In this document: positions 24,272 to 32,802 of the stretch, piece by piece
Layout of the letters: every line of letters starts with the position of its first letter
How positions within the stretch are numbered: the stretch's first letter is position 1
From: Fidelibacterota bacterium TCS55
Lineage (GTDB): Bacteria > Fidelibacterota > Marinisomatia > Marinisomatales > TCS55
NCBI GenBank assembly: GCA_001577025.1
Contig: LSCF01000009.1
Location: forward strand, 1-35,835
Direction of reading: 5' to 3'
DNA: 35,835 nt
The notes under the pieces: model-generated
What the model was told of the DNA's origin: nothing
What the model saw: the letters and a program-made list of their open reading frames with translations, nothing else
Databases searched by the model: none
Made by a program: the position numbers and the translations under genes

Positions 24272-25072
24272 ATGATTCCGTTTAATTCACGACTTTCAAC
24301 CGTTATCCAAACGAAACAAAGCCACCTTTGTGTGGGCTTGGATATGAATCCCGAAGCAATGGGCTCATCCCAAACATCCTTGGATACGTTAAAATCACAT
24401 ACCTTTAAAGTGATGGATGCGACCCATGATTTGGCGGCGGCATTCAAACCCAATTTGGCCTTTTTTGAGCGGTGGGGGAGTGCCGGGTTTCAATGGTTAG
24501 AAGAGACCATGGATCGATTCGAAAATGATACCATCATTATTGGTGATGCAAAGCGGGGCGATATTGGCAATACGGCCAAACAATATGCCCATAGTTTATT
24601 TATACATTTCGGATTTGATGCCGTCACATTAAGTCCATACATGGGTGCGGACTCCATTGCTCCATTTACCGCTGATCCAGAAAAAGGTGTATTCATTTTG
24701 TGCCGAACTTCGAATTCTTCTGCAGTGGATTTACAGAATCAAACCATTGGCGATGAATATTTATTTGATAAAACCGCCCAACTTTGTGTGCAATGGAATA
24801 AAAATGATAATGTAGGATTGGTTTTGGGTGCAACTGCACCAGAAGAAATTAGCCGCGTACGGAATCAAGCGCCGGGGTTACCCTTTCTCATCCCGGGCAT
24901 TGGTGCTCAAGGAGGTGACTTGGTTCGGAGTATGCAAGATGGAAATACAAATGGTGATGCATTAATCAATGTATCTCGGGGTATCAGTTTTGCAGGTGAT
25001 TTGAGTGAAAAAGCCATACGTGATGCTGCCCAGAACTATGTATCTCAAATGAGACAAATCCAAAATACTTAA
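24272..25072 (+). CDS. pyrF: Orotidine 5'-phosphate decarboxylase (type 2)
   Basis: A 266-residue enzyme of de novo UMP synthesis. It has VGLD (21-24), FKPN (58-61) and the catalytic D-x-K-x-x-D motif in GDAKRGDIGNT (91-101), with the later IPGIGAQGGD phosphate-binding turn. Spacing fits the longer type 2 group. I chose the ATG at 24272; an upstream in-frame ATG at 24185 would add 29 residues (NGYFNFNHISY and following) unlike the family, and would leave almost no room for a promoter between this gene and the divergent GNAT gene. No strong ribosome site precedes either start. pyrE follows 19 bases later. Confidence 0.93.
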   Translation: MIPFNSRLSTVIQTKQSHLCVGLDMNPEAMGSSQTSLDTLKSHTFKVMDATHDLAAAFKPNLAFFERWGSAGFQWLEETMDRFENDTIIIGDAKRGDIGNTAKQYAHSLFIHFGFDAVTLSPYMGADSIAPFTADPEKGVFILCRTSNSSAVDLQNQTIGDEYLFDKTAQLCVQWNKNDNVGLVLGATAPEEISRVRNQAPGLPFLIPGIGAQGGDLVRSMQDGNTNGDALINVSRGISFAGDLSEKAIRDAAQNYVSQMRQIQNT

Positions 25073-25091
25073 TTCCTAATTCATTACTATT

Positions 25092-25661
25092 ATGACTGAC
25101 TATTACGAAATCTTTAAAAAAACAGGTGCACTTTTAGAGGGGCATTTTGTACTTACATCTGGAAGGCATAGTGCTTCTTATTTTCAATGCGCCAAAGTGC
25201 TCCAGTATCCGGAACATTTAAATCAATTTTCTAAAGAAATTTCGGATCATTTTTCCGCTTTCGACATTGATACAATCATATCCCCGGCAGTCGGTGGAAT
25301 TGTAATTGGTACACAAGTGGGGAGCACCATGAATAAACGAACCATTTTTGCTGAGAGAGAAAATAGTGAAATGACACTTAGAAGGGGTTTTAGTATTGAT
25401 CCCGGTGAAAACGTTTTGGTTGTAGAAGATGTGATTACCACCGGTGGATCAGTGAAAGAAGTGATGAATGTGGTTGAATCTGCAGGGGGTATCGTTGTCG
25501 GTGTTGCCGTCATCGTTGATCGTAGTAATGGATCGGTCGTTCTCCATGAGAATCAATTCTCTCTTGTACCGATGGAAGTAAAAAGTTACGAAGAATATGA
25601 AATTCCGGAATCATTGGCAAAACTGCCAATTGAAAAGCCGGGGAGTAGGAGTTTAAAATAG
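25092..25661 (+). CDS. pyrE: Orotate phosphoribosyltransferase
   Basis: A 189-residue enzyme that joins orotate to PRPP to give OMP, the substrate of PyrF encoded just upstream. The PRPP-binding motif [13 protein letters not shown] (108-120) is complete. [11 protein letters not shown] (21-31) matches the orotate-binding start, and [10 protein letters not shown] (64-73) is the expected loop. The catalytic Lys region falls around [10 protein letters not shown] (81-90). The stop shares one base with the GTG start of the next gene, so pyrE is translationally linked to an envelope lipoprotein gene, which is not an obvious pathway link. Confidence 0.95.
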   Translation: MTDYYEIFKKTGALLEGHFVLTSGRHSASYFQCAKVLQYPEHLNQFSKEISDHFSAFDIDTIISPAVGGIVIGTQVGSTMNKRTIFAERENSEMTLRRGFSIDPGENVLVVEDVITTGGSVKEVMNVVESAGGIVVGVAVIVDRSNGSVVLHENQFSLVPMEVKSYEEYEIPESLAKLPIEKPGSRSLK

Positions 25662-26290
25662 TGAAAAAGTTAATCAGTTTAATAAGCGTTGGAGTTTTAT
25701 TTATGAGCTGTGCAAAAGATGATAATGTGGCAGTAATCTCCACAAAATTCGGCGATATGGTTGTGGAATTTTATCCCGAGGTTGCGCCCATGCATGTAGA
25801 GAGTTTTCAAGTCCTTGCCGAAGAAGGCTATTTCGATGGGACCACATTTCACCGTGTGATTCCCGGATTTGTTATTCAAGGGGGAGATCCCAATTCAAAA
25901 GATAATGATCGGATGAACGATGGTACCGGCGGTCGTGCAGGAAAATATTTCGGTATCGGACGTGAAGATGATCCCGATTCATGGCTAATCCCGGGGGAGT
26001 TCAATGATTCTCTTCACGTGAAAGGGACCCTTTCTATGGCGAGAACACGTGACCCAAATAGTGCATCCAGTCAATTTTTTATTTGTCATGGACCTGTACC
26101 GTCATTAGATAAGCAATACACCGTATTTGGTCAAGTGATTGAAGGTCTGGATATCATTGATAATATTGTGAATGTGAATAGACCGAAAAAAGAAAATCCC
26201 ATGTATCAAGGACCTGATGGCGATAACCCATATGAAAAAGTTGAAATGTCAGTAAAGATAATGAAACGTAGCGAGGCGCTGGCGGACTAA
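25661..26290 (+). CDS. Cyclophilin-type peptidyl-prolyl isomerase, lipoprotein
   Basis: A 209-residue protein starting with GTG at the pyrE stop. A short hydrophobic leader ends in LFMSC with C17, a loose but plausible lipobox, so it is probably a lipid-anchored periplasmic protein. The cyclophilin domain follows. FHRVIPGFVIQGGDP holds the catalytic Arg, and GTLSMARTRDPNSASSQFFI and the QYTVFGQVIEG strand complete the active site. It should catalyse cis-trans isomerisation of prolyl bonds in exported proteins. The insert at about 85-115 (GREDDPDSWLIPGEF) is typical of bacterial forms. The next gene begins directly after its stop. Confidence 0.92.
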   Translation: MKKLISLISVGVLFMSCAKDDNVAVISTKFGDMVVEFYPEVAPMHVESFQVLAEEGYFDGTTFHRVIPGFVIQGGDPNSKDNDRMNDGTGGRAGKYFGIGREDDPDSWLIPGEFNDSLHVKGTLSMARTRDPNSASSQFFICHGPVPSLDKQYTVFGQVIEGLDIIDNIVNVNRPKKENPMYQGPDGDNPYEKVEMSVKIMKRSEALAD

Positions 26291-27205
26291 ATGGCTCGGC
26301 CAACCATCGGCCTAGCATTGGGGGGCGGGGGTGCCCGTGGTGCAGCGCATATAGGTGCACTACAGGTATTAGAGTCCAATCAAATCCCCATTGATAAAAT
26401 TGCCGGCACCAGTGCCGGTGCAATCATCGGTGCCATGTATGCCGGATCCATGGATGCCCTATGGGTCGAAGATCGCTTCAGGCAATTTTTAAAAAGTGAT
26501 TTATTCAAAGATCTTGGTACAGATCGTATCAATGAACAACCCCCCACTGCGGGGACGGTTTTTGGTCAGATTGCGAAAAAATTAAAAAATCAAGTGGTCT
26601 TGGCCATGTCCCTCCATCGAGATTCCATCATCAAGAGAAGTCGGCTCCAGGAAGCATTTGACTATTTAATACCAGTCAAAACTTTTGAAGCATTGAAATT
26701 GCCTTTACAAGTCGTTGCAACTGATTTGAATACATGCAGCCACGTGGTTTATGATTCAGGAGATGTAGTGGAAGCAGTCACCAGAAGTGGTACCATCCCT
26801 GGATTTGTAGAACCGACAGAGGCAAATGGCTCTCTCATTGTGGATGGGGGTGCCAGCATGCCTTTACCCACAGGAGTGATTCGAGACTCAGTAGATGTAT
26901 TATTGGCTGTAGATATTCGTCGTCGCGGCGTGAAACCTTTGAGTGAAAAAAACATATATGAAATCATGATGCGTTCGGATATGTCCACTTACCAAAATTT
27001 AATTAATCATTGTGCCCGTTTGGCTGATGTCCTTATTTCACCAGAAGTGAAAGACCATCCATGGTCGTCTTTTGACCATTTTGACTTTTTCTTTGAGAAT
27101 GGCACCCAAAGTGCTCAAGATGTTTTAGAGAGTATTCATGCAGAAATTTCAAAGAAAAAATCACTCAATTACCGCCTCAAACAATGGTTTGGTCACCAAA
27201 ATTAA
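26291..27205 (+). CDS. Patatin-like phospholipase (RssA-type)
   Basis: A 304-residue predicted serine hydrolase with a Ser-Asp dyad. The oxyanion loop is GGGGARG (11-17), the nucleophile S41 lies in GTSAG (39-43), and the Asp is D185 in DGG (185-187). These are all the parts needed for lipid acyl hydrolase activity. It lacks a signal peptide and the barrel of the PlpD type, so it is probably cytoplasmic or inner-membrane associated. RssA-like proteins of this size are common and their substrates mostly unknown. The ATG directly follows the TAA of the cyclophilin gene. A 49-base gap leads to dsbD. Confidence 0.9.
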   Translation: MARPTIGLALGGGGARGAAHIGALQVLESNQIPIDKIAGTSAGAIIGAMYAGSMDALWVEDRFRQFLKSDLFKDLGTDRINEQPPTAGTVFGQIAKKLKNQVVLAMSLHRDSIIKRSRLQEAFDYLIPVKTFEALKLPLQVVATDLNTCSHVVYDSGDVVEAVTRSGTIPGFVEPTEANGSLIVDGGASMPLPTGVIRDSVDVLLAVDIRRRGVKPLSEKNIYEIMMRSDMSTYQNLINHCARLADVLISPEVKDHPWSSFDHFDFFFENGTQSAQDVLESIHAEISKKKSLNYRLKQWFGHQN

Positions 27206-27254
27206 AACCCTTATTTTCCGTCGAATTTCGAGGGGGAATCTCACCCATTTCAAA

Positions 27255-29120
27255 ATGAAAAAGACATTATTCATCATCATCCTATGGATGACAGCGCTTT
27301 GGGCACAGTTCGAAACGCCTGTCACACTCTCTGCTGAAGCAGAATCATCCGCTCGTGCTGGTGAAGTGGTCAATATTTTGGTCACCGCTTCTATGGATGC
27401 TGAATGGAAGGTGTACGCCCTTCGCGATCAAGGCGAAGGCCCCATCGCCACGAGAGTGGTTGTTACTGGGGATGCAATCGAATCCGCTGGGATGGTCCTC
27501 GAACCGGAGACCGAGCCAAAATATGATGATGGTTTTCTCACCAATACACGGACCCATCAAGGGGGTGTCACTTTCACGGCACCGATCCGAATTAAGGATG
27601 ATTTATCGCCAGGGACATATGATCTAAAAGTTGGTGTATTATACCAAGTCTGTAATGAATCCCTTTGTTATCCTCCCAAAGAAGAATTTTTAGATATTTC
27701 TATTATCGTTGAGGCTGGCGAAGCCAGAGAAGATCGAATGGATATGGTCATGGTGGCAGATGTGTTTGATCGTTCCGGGAATATTAATCTGGATGCAGCC
27801 ATTGAACAGGGATTTTTCTCCTTTGTACTATTGGCCATTTCTATGGGATTTTTAGCGCTGCTCACCCCATGTGTTTTTCCCATGATTCCCATCACGGTCT
27901 CATACTTTACCCACCAAGGTGAAATGGGAGAAGGGAAGCCCCTGAAGAATGCTATAATCTATACACTCGGGATTATTGGTGCATTTTCTATCTTAGGATT
28001 TATTCTTGCCCTAACCTTAGGGGCATCTGGTGCCAATCAGTTGGCTTCTAATCCGTGGGTGAATCTATTTATTGCGGCATTATTTATCTTTTTTGCCCTA
28101 TCCTTATTCGGGATGTATGAAATCCAACTCCCGGAAAAACTCAGACAATTTTCACTTAAGCAAGAAGGTCGCGGCGGTATCATTGGCACTTTATTTATGG
28201 CCGTCACATTTACACTCACTAGTTTTACCTGCACTGTTCAATTTGTAGGGTTATTGTTGGTGGCCGCGTCTCAAGGCCAGTGGTTCTGGCCCATGGTGGG
28301 GATGGTGGTTTTTAGTGCAGCATTTGCCCTCCCATTTTTCTTTTTGGCATTATTCCCTCAATATTTAGCCAAGATGCCTAAATCCGGCGGGTGGCTCAAT
28401 TCTGTGAAGGTTGTTTTAGGGTTCTTAGAAATGGCTGCCGCATTTAAATTTTTAAGCAATACGGATTTGGTATGGGGATGGGGATTTTTCTCTCATAATG
28501 CAGTGCTTGCTGTCTGGGCCATATTGATGCTTTTGGCAGGTGTATACCTATTGGGAAAAATTCAATTACCCCACGATTCGCCAGTAAAATCCGTCAGTGT
28601 ACCGCGGCTTATGTTGAGTACGGCCTTTTTGACATTTGGTTTATATCTCACATCCGGATTGTTTGGCCAACGGATTCACGGCATCATTTATGCCTATTTG
28701 CCGCCGGTGGTGGAGGGAGAATCAGGTTCGGTTCGAACCAATGGTGCATCCATGGCGGAAGAATACGAATGGTTTAGCGAGGTGGAAGATGGATTGGCAG
28801 AAGCGCGACGGACAGGCAAATCGGTATTTATCGACTTTACGGGATACACCTGCACCAATTGCCGGTGGATGGAAGCGAATATTTTTACCAAGCAGGAAGT
28901 GAAAGACCGGTTTGGACAAATGATTTTAGTACAGTTATATACAGATGGGGGACCGAACCATCGAGAGAAACAGCAATATGAAATTGACCGGTTTGGCACT
29001 GCCGCCTTACCCTTTTATGTCATTCTGAATCCTGATGATGAAGTAATAACTACTTTTCCGGGGATGACCAGAAATTTAGATGACTTCCTCGACTTTTTAG
29101 ATGAAGGCTTAGCCGGATAG
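27255..29120 (+). CDS. dsbD: Thiol:disulfide interchange protein DsbD
   Basis: A 621-residue protein moving electrons from cytoplasmic thioredoxin to the periplasm. I chose the ATG at 27255 because it gives a clean signal peptide (MKKTLFIIILWMTALWAQ); an in-frame ATG at 27138 lies inside the previous gene and adds a non-signal tail. The N-terminal alpha domain has the C133/C138 pair. The membrane domain, with about eight to nine helices, carries C206 in LTPCVFPMIP and C326 in TSFTCTVQF. The C-terminal thioredoxin domain has C533-T-N-C536. All six redox cysteines of the relay are present. The gene is seven bases from the TlpA-like lipoprotein, its likely electron acceptor. Confidence 0.96.
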   Translation: MKKTLFIIILWMTALWAQFETPVTLSAEAESSARAGEVVNILVTASMDAEWKVYALRDQGEGPIATRVVVTGDAIESAGMVLEPETEPKYDDGFLTNTRTHQGGVTFTAPIRIKDDLSPGTYDLKVGVLYQVCNESLCYPPKEEFLDISIIVEAGEAREDRMDMVMVADVFDRSGNINLDAAIEQGFFSFVLLAISMGFLALLTPCVFPMIPITVSYFTHQGEMGEGKPLKNAIIYTLGIIGAFSILGFILALTLGASGANQLASNPWVNLFIAALFIFFALSLFGMYEIQLPEKLRQFSLKQEGRGGIIGTLFMAVTFTLTSFTCTVQFVGLLLVAASQGQWFWPMVGMVVFSAAFALPFFFLALFPQYLAKMPKSGGWLNSVKVVLGFLEMAAAFKFLSNTDLVWGWGFFSHNAVLAVWAILMLLAGVYLLGKIQLPHDSPVKSVSVPRLMLSTAFLTFGLYLTSGLFGQRIHGIIYAYLPPVVEGESGSVRTNGASMAEEYEWFSEVEDGLAEARRTGKSVFIDFTGYTCTNCRWMEANIFTKQEVKDRFGQMILVQLYTDGGPNHREKQQYEIDRFGTAALPFYVILNPDDEVITTFPGMTRNLDDFLDFLDEGLAG

Positions 29121-29127
29121 TAGAAAG

Positions 29128-29718
29128 ATGAAAAAAATGAGAATTATTGGAATTATGTCCATTTTATTGGCCATTGGATGTGGTCAAAAAGAAAAAATGA
29201 AATTTGCAGTTAAGTCTGCTGATTCAGAAAAACCAATCCAATTAAATAATAAACCGCAACGGCCGGACTATGCAATTAAGGCACCGGACTTTACTTTGAG
29301 AACAGTTCAAGGCGATTTATTTAAGCTGAGTGACTATAAAGGAAAAGTGGTACTCCTCAATTTTTGGGGAACCTGGTGTAGTCCATGCCGTCGAGAGATT
29401 CCTGATTTTAATGAACTCCATAAAAAGTATCAAAAAAATGGATTAGAAATTGTGGGCCTCACCATTACTTCCGGATCGCCAAAAAACATTATGGATTTCA
29501 TGGAAGCATGGGATATGGAATATACGGTATTGACTGACATTAACAGTAATGAGACCCAAATGGTCACAGCTCAATTTGGTCGGGCCATTGGTCAGCCTAT
29601 CACCGGTTTGCCCACCACATTGATTATTGATCAAGAAGGCTACATTGTAAAGGGCTATATTGGTCCTCGTTCTGAAAACGTCTTCTTTCAGGATTTAGAA
29701 CCCTATATTTTTCCCTAA
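29128..29718 (+). CDS. TlpA/ResA-like thioredoxin lipoprotein
   Basis: A 196-residue protein. The leader ends in LLAIGC with C18, a plausible lipobox, so it is probably anchored in a membrane on the periplasmic side. The AhpC/TSA-Redoxin-type domain starts near APDFTLRTVQG. The active site is W83-C84-S-P-C87, and the cis-Pro loop is GLPTTLII. It is expected to reduce substrate disulfides, for instance in cytochrome c maturation, using electrons from DsbD encoded directly upstream. No cytochrome or ccm genes are in the window, so the client is open. Confidence 0.92.
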   Translation: MKKMRIIGIMSILLAIGCGQKEKMKFAVKSADSEKPIQLNNKPQRPDYAIKAPDFTLRTVQGDLFKLSDYKGKVVLLNFWGTWCSPCRREIPDFNELHKKYQKNGLEIVGLTITSGSPKNIMDFMEAWDMEYTVLTDINSNETQMVTAQFGRAIGQPITGLPTTLIIDQEGYIVKGYIGPRSENVFFQDLEPYIFP

Positions 29719-29819
29719 TAATCCGTCTAATAAATTTGTGTCTGTTGATTTGCAACTGGCACCACAAATCATCAATTGGGTGATAAACCGGCCACCCGTT
29801 TAATCAAACAGGATTGTCT

Positions 29820-32744
29820 ATGAAAATGTTTATCATCGTATCCATGTTCACCATTTCTTCAGTTTTTGCAGAGGATTACTGGCAGCAGTTTGTCCAATAT
29901 AAAATGGATGTAAAACTGGATACATCTGCCCATACCATTGGTGGTCACTCCACCATCACTTATGTGAATCATTCTCCCGATACCCTCCACCATTTCTATA
30001 TGAATCTTTATGCCAATGCATTTCAAGAAGGAACGGTGAAGCACAGAGAATATTTAGCAGGTCTTGGACGTACCAGTCGCGGCGCACGATTTAAAAAGGG
30101 TATGGACCCATATTTAAGCCAATATGATATCAGCAATTTTACCATTCAAAACAATGGGACTGCTTTATCTGATACATTTGAAATTGATGATACCATTTTA
30201 TCCGCCAAATTATCCCGGGGATTGGCTCCGGGCGAATCCATGACCATCAATTTAGATTGGACCCAACATGTGGGTGAATTTTCTGAACGGGCCGGAAGAA
30301 TAGGTGAACAGTATAATTTTGCCCAATGGTATCCCAGAGTGGTGGTCTATGATGAAAATGGATGGTTCAATGAGCCCTTCCATGCAGAGGGAGAGTTTTA
30401 TGGTGAATTTGGTACCTATGATGTAACCATGGATGTACCCAAAGGTTATATTATCGGCGCCACGGGAACAGTGACTAAAGGCGATCCGGGTTGGGAAGAA
30501 GTGCGTGTGGATACATCCCAAAAATTTTCTACTTGGATAAAATCTTTTAAAAAAGATCGACAAACGTATGATACATCCGATAGAAGAGTTGTATCCTTTC
30601 ATGCAGAAAATGTCCATGATTTTGCCTGGGTAACTACACCCAACTTTTTATATGAGAGCGGCGAATGGAATGGGATTGATGTTCATGTTTTATTCAACCA
30701 AAAAAATGGCAAAAAATGGACAAAAAAAGTAGTGGCCAGAACTGAACGATCTTTGGAATGGCTCAGCACTAAATTCGGCATGTATCCTTATCCCCAGGTG
30801 ACCAATACAGATCGTCTCGCCGGCGGTGGGATGGAATATCCCATGCTGGTTATGGATGGGAGTGAATCAGAAGGATTGATCCTTCATGAAGTGGGTCACA
30901 TTTGGTTCTTTGGTATTTTAGCCAATAATGAAGTGCGCGAAGCCTGGCTGGATGAAGGCTTTACATCTTTCCAAACCCGTTGGTATATGATGGATCGGTA
31001 CGGGGAGCAGGGCTTTGATCTCAACAGCGGCCGGTATAAGGATTGGCAGAAAAAATACTGGAAATTCAGCTCCAGTTTGGGTAATACCCAGTGGGGAATC
31101 ATTGGGTTTCAGGCCAGCGGAATTGACGAACCGATTAGTCGTTCTACCTATATGTTTAAAGGCACAAGAGCCGCCGGTGCCAATGCCTATACAAAGCCTT
31201 CATTGATGCTGGATGAATTGAAATATATACTGGGTGAAGACGTCTTTTTGGAAGGTATGCAGGAATATTATCGGCGGTGGCATTTGAAGCATACGAATGA
31301 AAAACGGTTCATTGATGCCATGGAAGATGTGAGCGGTGAAGATTTGGATTGGTTCTTTCGGCCTTGGCTCCATGATACACGATTGTTGGACTACGGCATC
31401 AAAAGTTGGACGAAAAAGAAAAAACCCAACGGTACGTGGGATGTGACTTTAGACATTGTTCGTAAGGGAAAACGGGATATGCCTCAATTGGTAGAAACCA
31501 CATTGAAAAATGGAACGAGACACCGCATTTGGTGGACCAATCACAAATTCCGTACCAATGATTCTTTCACATATAATGTGCCCAGTGAACCAAAATCCGC
31601 CATGCTGGATCCAGATGCACAGACCATGGATATAGACTTCCGGAATAATTATACAGGCAGAATGCCTACGGAAAAAATGTTTTACCGACCGGGCATGCGT
31701 TATATGCCTCGAACCAAAAGTGTTTTACAATGGATGCCCACTATACATTACTTAGAAAAAGATGGCTATATGCCGGGGATACGGAATCGCCGTACCTATG
31801 GCATTTTACAGGATGTGACCACAGCGGTAAATGTGGGAATTGAAACGGGGCAGGTTTTTTGGGACGTATCTGGTTGGAGCCGAAACCTATTTAAGGGGAT
31901 GGATAAAAACCATTTCCATTTTTATAATTTGGGTGCGGTGAGTGGTGTTGGATTAACCTCAACCAAATCTGTGAACTCAGATTTTACGGTTTTCGGTATT
32001 AATCAAGTCACGTCCGGTTTTTATATGAGCAAGGCATCCGATACCAGCCGAACCAATTTGTATGACAAGGGTCAAGTTGCGGTTTTGTTTACCAGACTCA
32101 ATGCCCAATACGGTCCTATAAATACCAGCATTAGTATGGATTTTGCCCCCGGCGGTATTTCGGATTGGGCATTTAGCCGGTTGACAATTTCAAATCAAAC
32201 CGAACGACAAGTTGGCCGATTTGGCACGCGGGTTCGGAGTTATATCGGTCGGACATGGAGTGAAGACAAAGGTATACCCATGCAGGAGAGATATACGATT
32301 GAAGGTGCAGGCTCCGGTGATATGTATCGAAAATCTTATTTGCGGGATGAATCCAGTTTTTATGGTGATTTGGATTTGAGAAACCGATACCATTTAGCCG
32401 GCGATGGAAACCTGAGGGCATTCGCCAATCAGGGATTCGTTGGGGTAGAACAAATGACCACTGCAACTGTAGAAACATTTTTGACTCATTCTATATCAGG
32501 CCTCAAATTTGAGTTGGCAGGATTTATAGATATGGGTACACTCACCGGTTCAAAAATGGCCAAAGGTGACAATGGATTCGCTTCTACACCCCTTGTGGAT
32601 TATGGTGTTGGTATTCGATTATCAAAAAATATCTTTGGTCAGCCATTTTATTTACGTATCGACAAACCATTATCCGCAACAGTGGATGGAGAATCCATTG
32701 AAAATATGAACGATTGGGTGTTCAGTTTTCAAAAGAGTATTTGA
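29820..32744 (+). CDS. M1 family metallopeptidase with C-terminal beta-barrel-like region
   Basis: A 974-residue protein. The ATG at 29820 has an AGGA site (29810-29813) and gives a signal peptide ending about SSVFAED; a TTG six bases upstream is less likely. Residues about 20-250 resemble the M1 N-terminal beta domain. GGGMEYP (335-341) is the variant of the GAMEN substrate motif. Zinc is bound by H356-E357-V-G-H360, with E379 after exactly 18 residues. From about residue 610 the sequence changes to alternating beta strands rich in Gly, Tyr and Ser. It ends GVGIRLSKNIFGQPFYLRID and a final VFSFQKSI strand, like the end of Omp85 or surface-antigen barrels. It may sit in the outer membrane with the peptidase attached; that part is inference. 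Confidence 0.85.
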   Translation: MKMFIIVSMFTISSVFAEDYWQQFVQYKMDVKLDTSAHTIGGHSTITYVNHSPDTLHHFYMNLYANAFQEGTVKHREYLAGLGRTSRGARFKKGMDPYLSQYDISNFTIQNNGTALSDTFEIDDTILSAKLSRGLAPGESMTINLDWTQHVGEFSERAGRIGEQYNFAQWYPRVVVYDENGWFNEPFHAEGEFYGEFGTYDVTMDVPKGYIIGATGTVTKGDPGWEEVRVDTSQKFSTWIKSFKKDRQTYDTSDRRVVSFHAENVHDFAWVTTPNFLYESGEWNGIDVHVLFNQKNGKKWTKKVVARTERSLEWLSTKFGMYPYPQVTNTDRLAGGGMEYPMLVMDGSESEGLILHEVGHIWFFGILANNEVREAWLDEGFTSFQTRWYMMDRYGEQGFDLNSGRYKDWQKKYWKFSSSLGNTQWGIIGFQASGIDEPISRSTYMFKGTRAAGANAYTKPSLMLDELKYILGEDVFLEGMQEYYRRWHLKHTNEKRFIDAMEDVSGEDLDWFFRPWLHDTRLLDYGIKSWTKKKKPNGTWDVTLDIVRKGKRDMPQLVETTLKNGTRHRIWWTNHKFRTNDSFTYNVPSEPKSAMLDPDAQTMDIDFRNNYTGRMPTEKMFYRPGMRYMPRTKSVLQWMPTIHYLEKDGYMPGIRNRRTYGILQDVTTAVNVGIETGQVFWDVSGWSRNLFKGMDKNHFHFYNLGAVSGVGLTSTKSVNSDFTVFGINQVTSGFYMSKASDTSRTNLYDKGQVAVLFTRLNAQYGPINTSISMDFAPGGISDWAFSRLTISNQTERQVGRFGTRVRSYIGRTWSEDKGIPMQERYTIEGAGSGDMYRKSYLRDESSFYGDLDLRNRYHLAGDGNLRAFANQGFVGVEQMTTATVETFLTHSISGLKFELAGFIDMGTLTGSKMAKGDNGFASTPLVDYGVGIRLSKNIFGQPFYLRIDKPLSATVDGESIENMNDWVFSFQKSI

Positions 32745-32802
32745 TCGGGAACCAATAGGCGTATCCTGCATAAAATTGAGAACCATGAATCAAAAGGAAA
32801 CT

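Noticed and set aside
27138-27254. An earlier start for dsbD inside the patatin-like gene
   Set aside because: It would overlap the upstream gene by 68 bases and hide the clear signal peptide that begins at 27255.
29734-29797. Two short inverted repeats (ATTTGTG/CACAAAT and GGGTG/CACCC) before the M1 peptidase gene
   Set aside because: The stems are 5-7 bases with long loops and no T-run. They may be chance; I could not support an operator or terminator call.
30252-30617. A 121-residue minus-strand open frame inside the M1 peptidase gene
   Set aside because: It is antisense to the conserved M1 N-terminal domain with no ribosome site and no recognisable domain.
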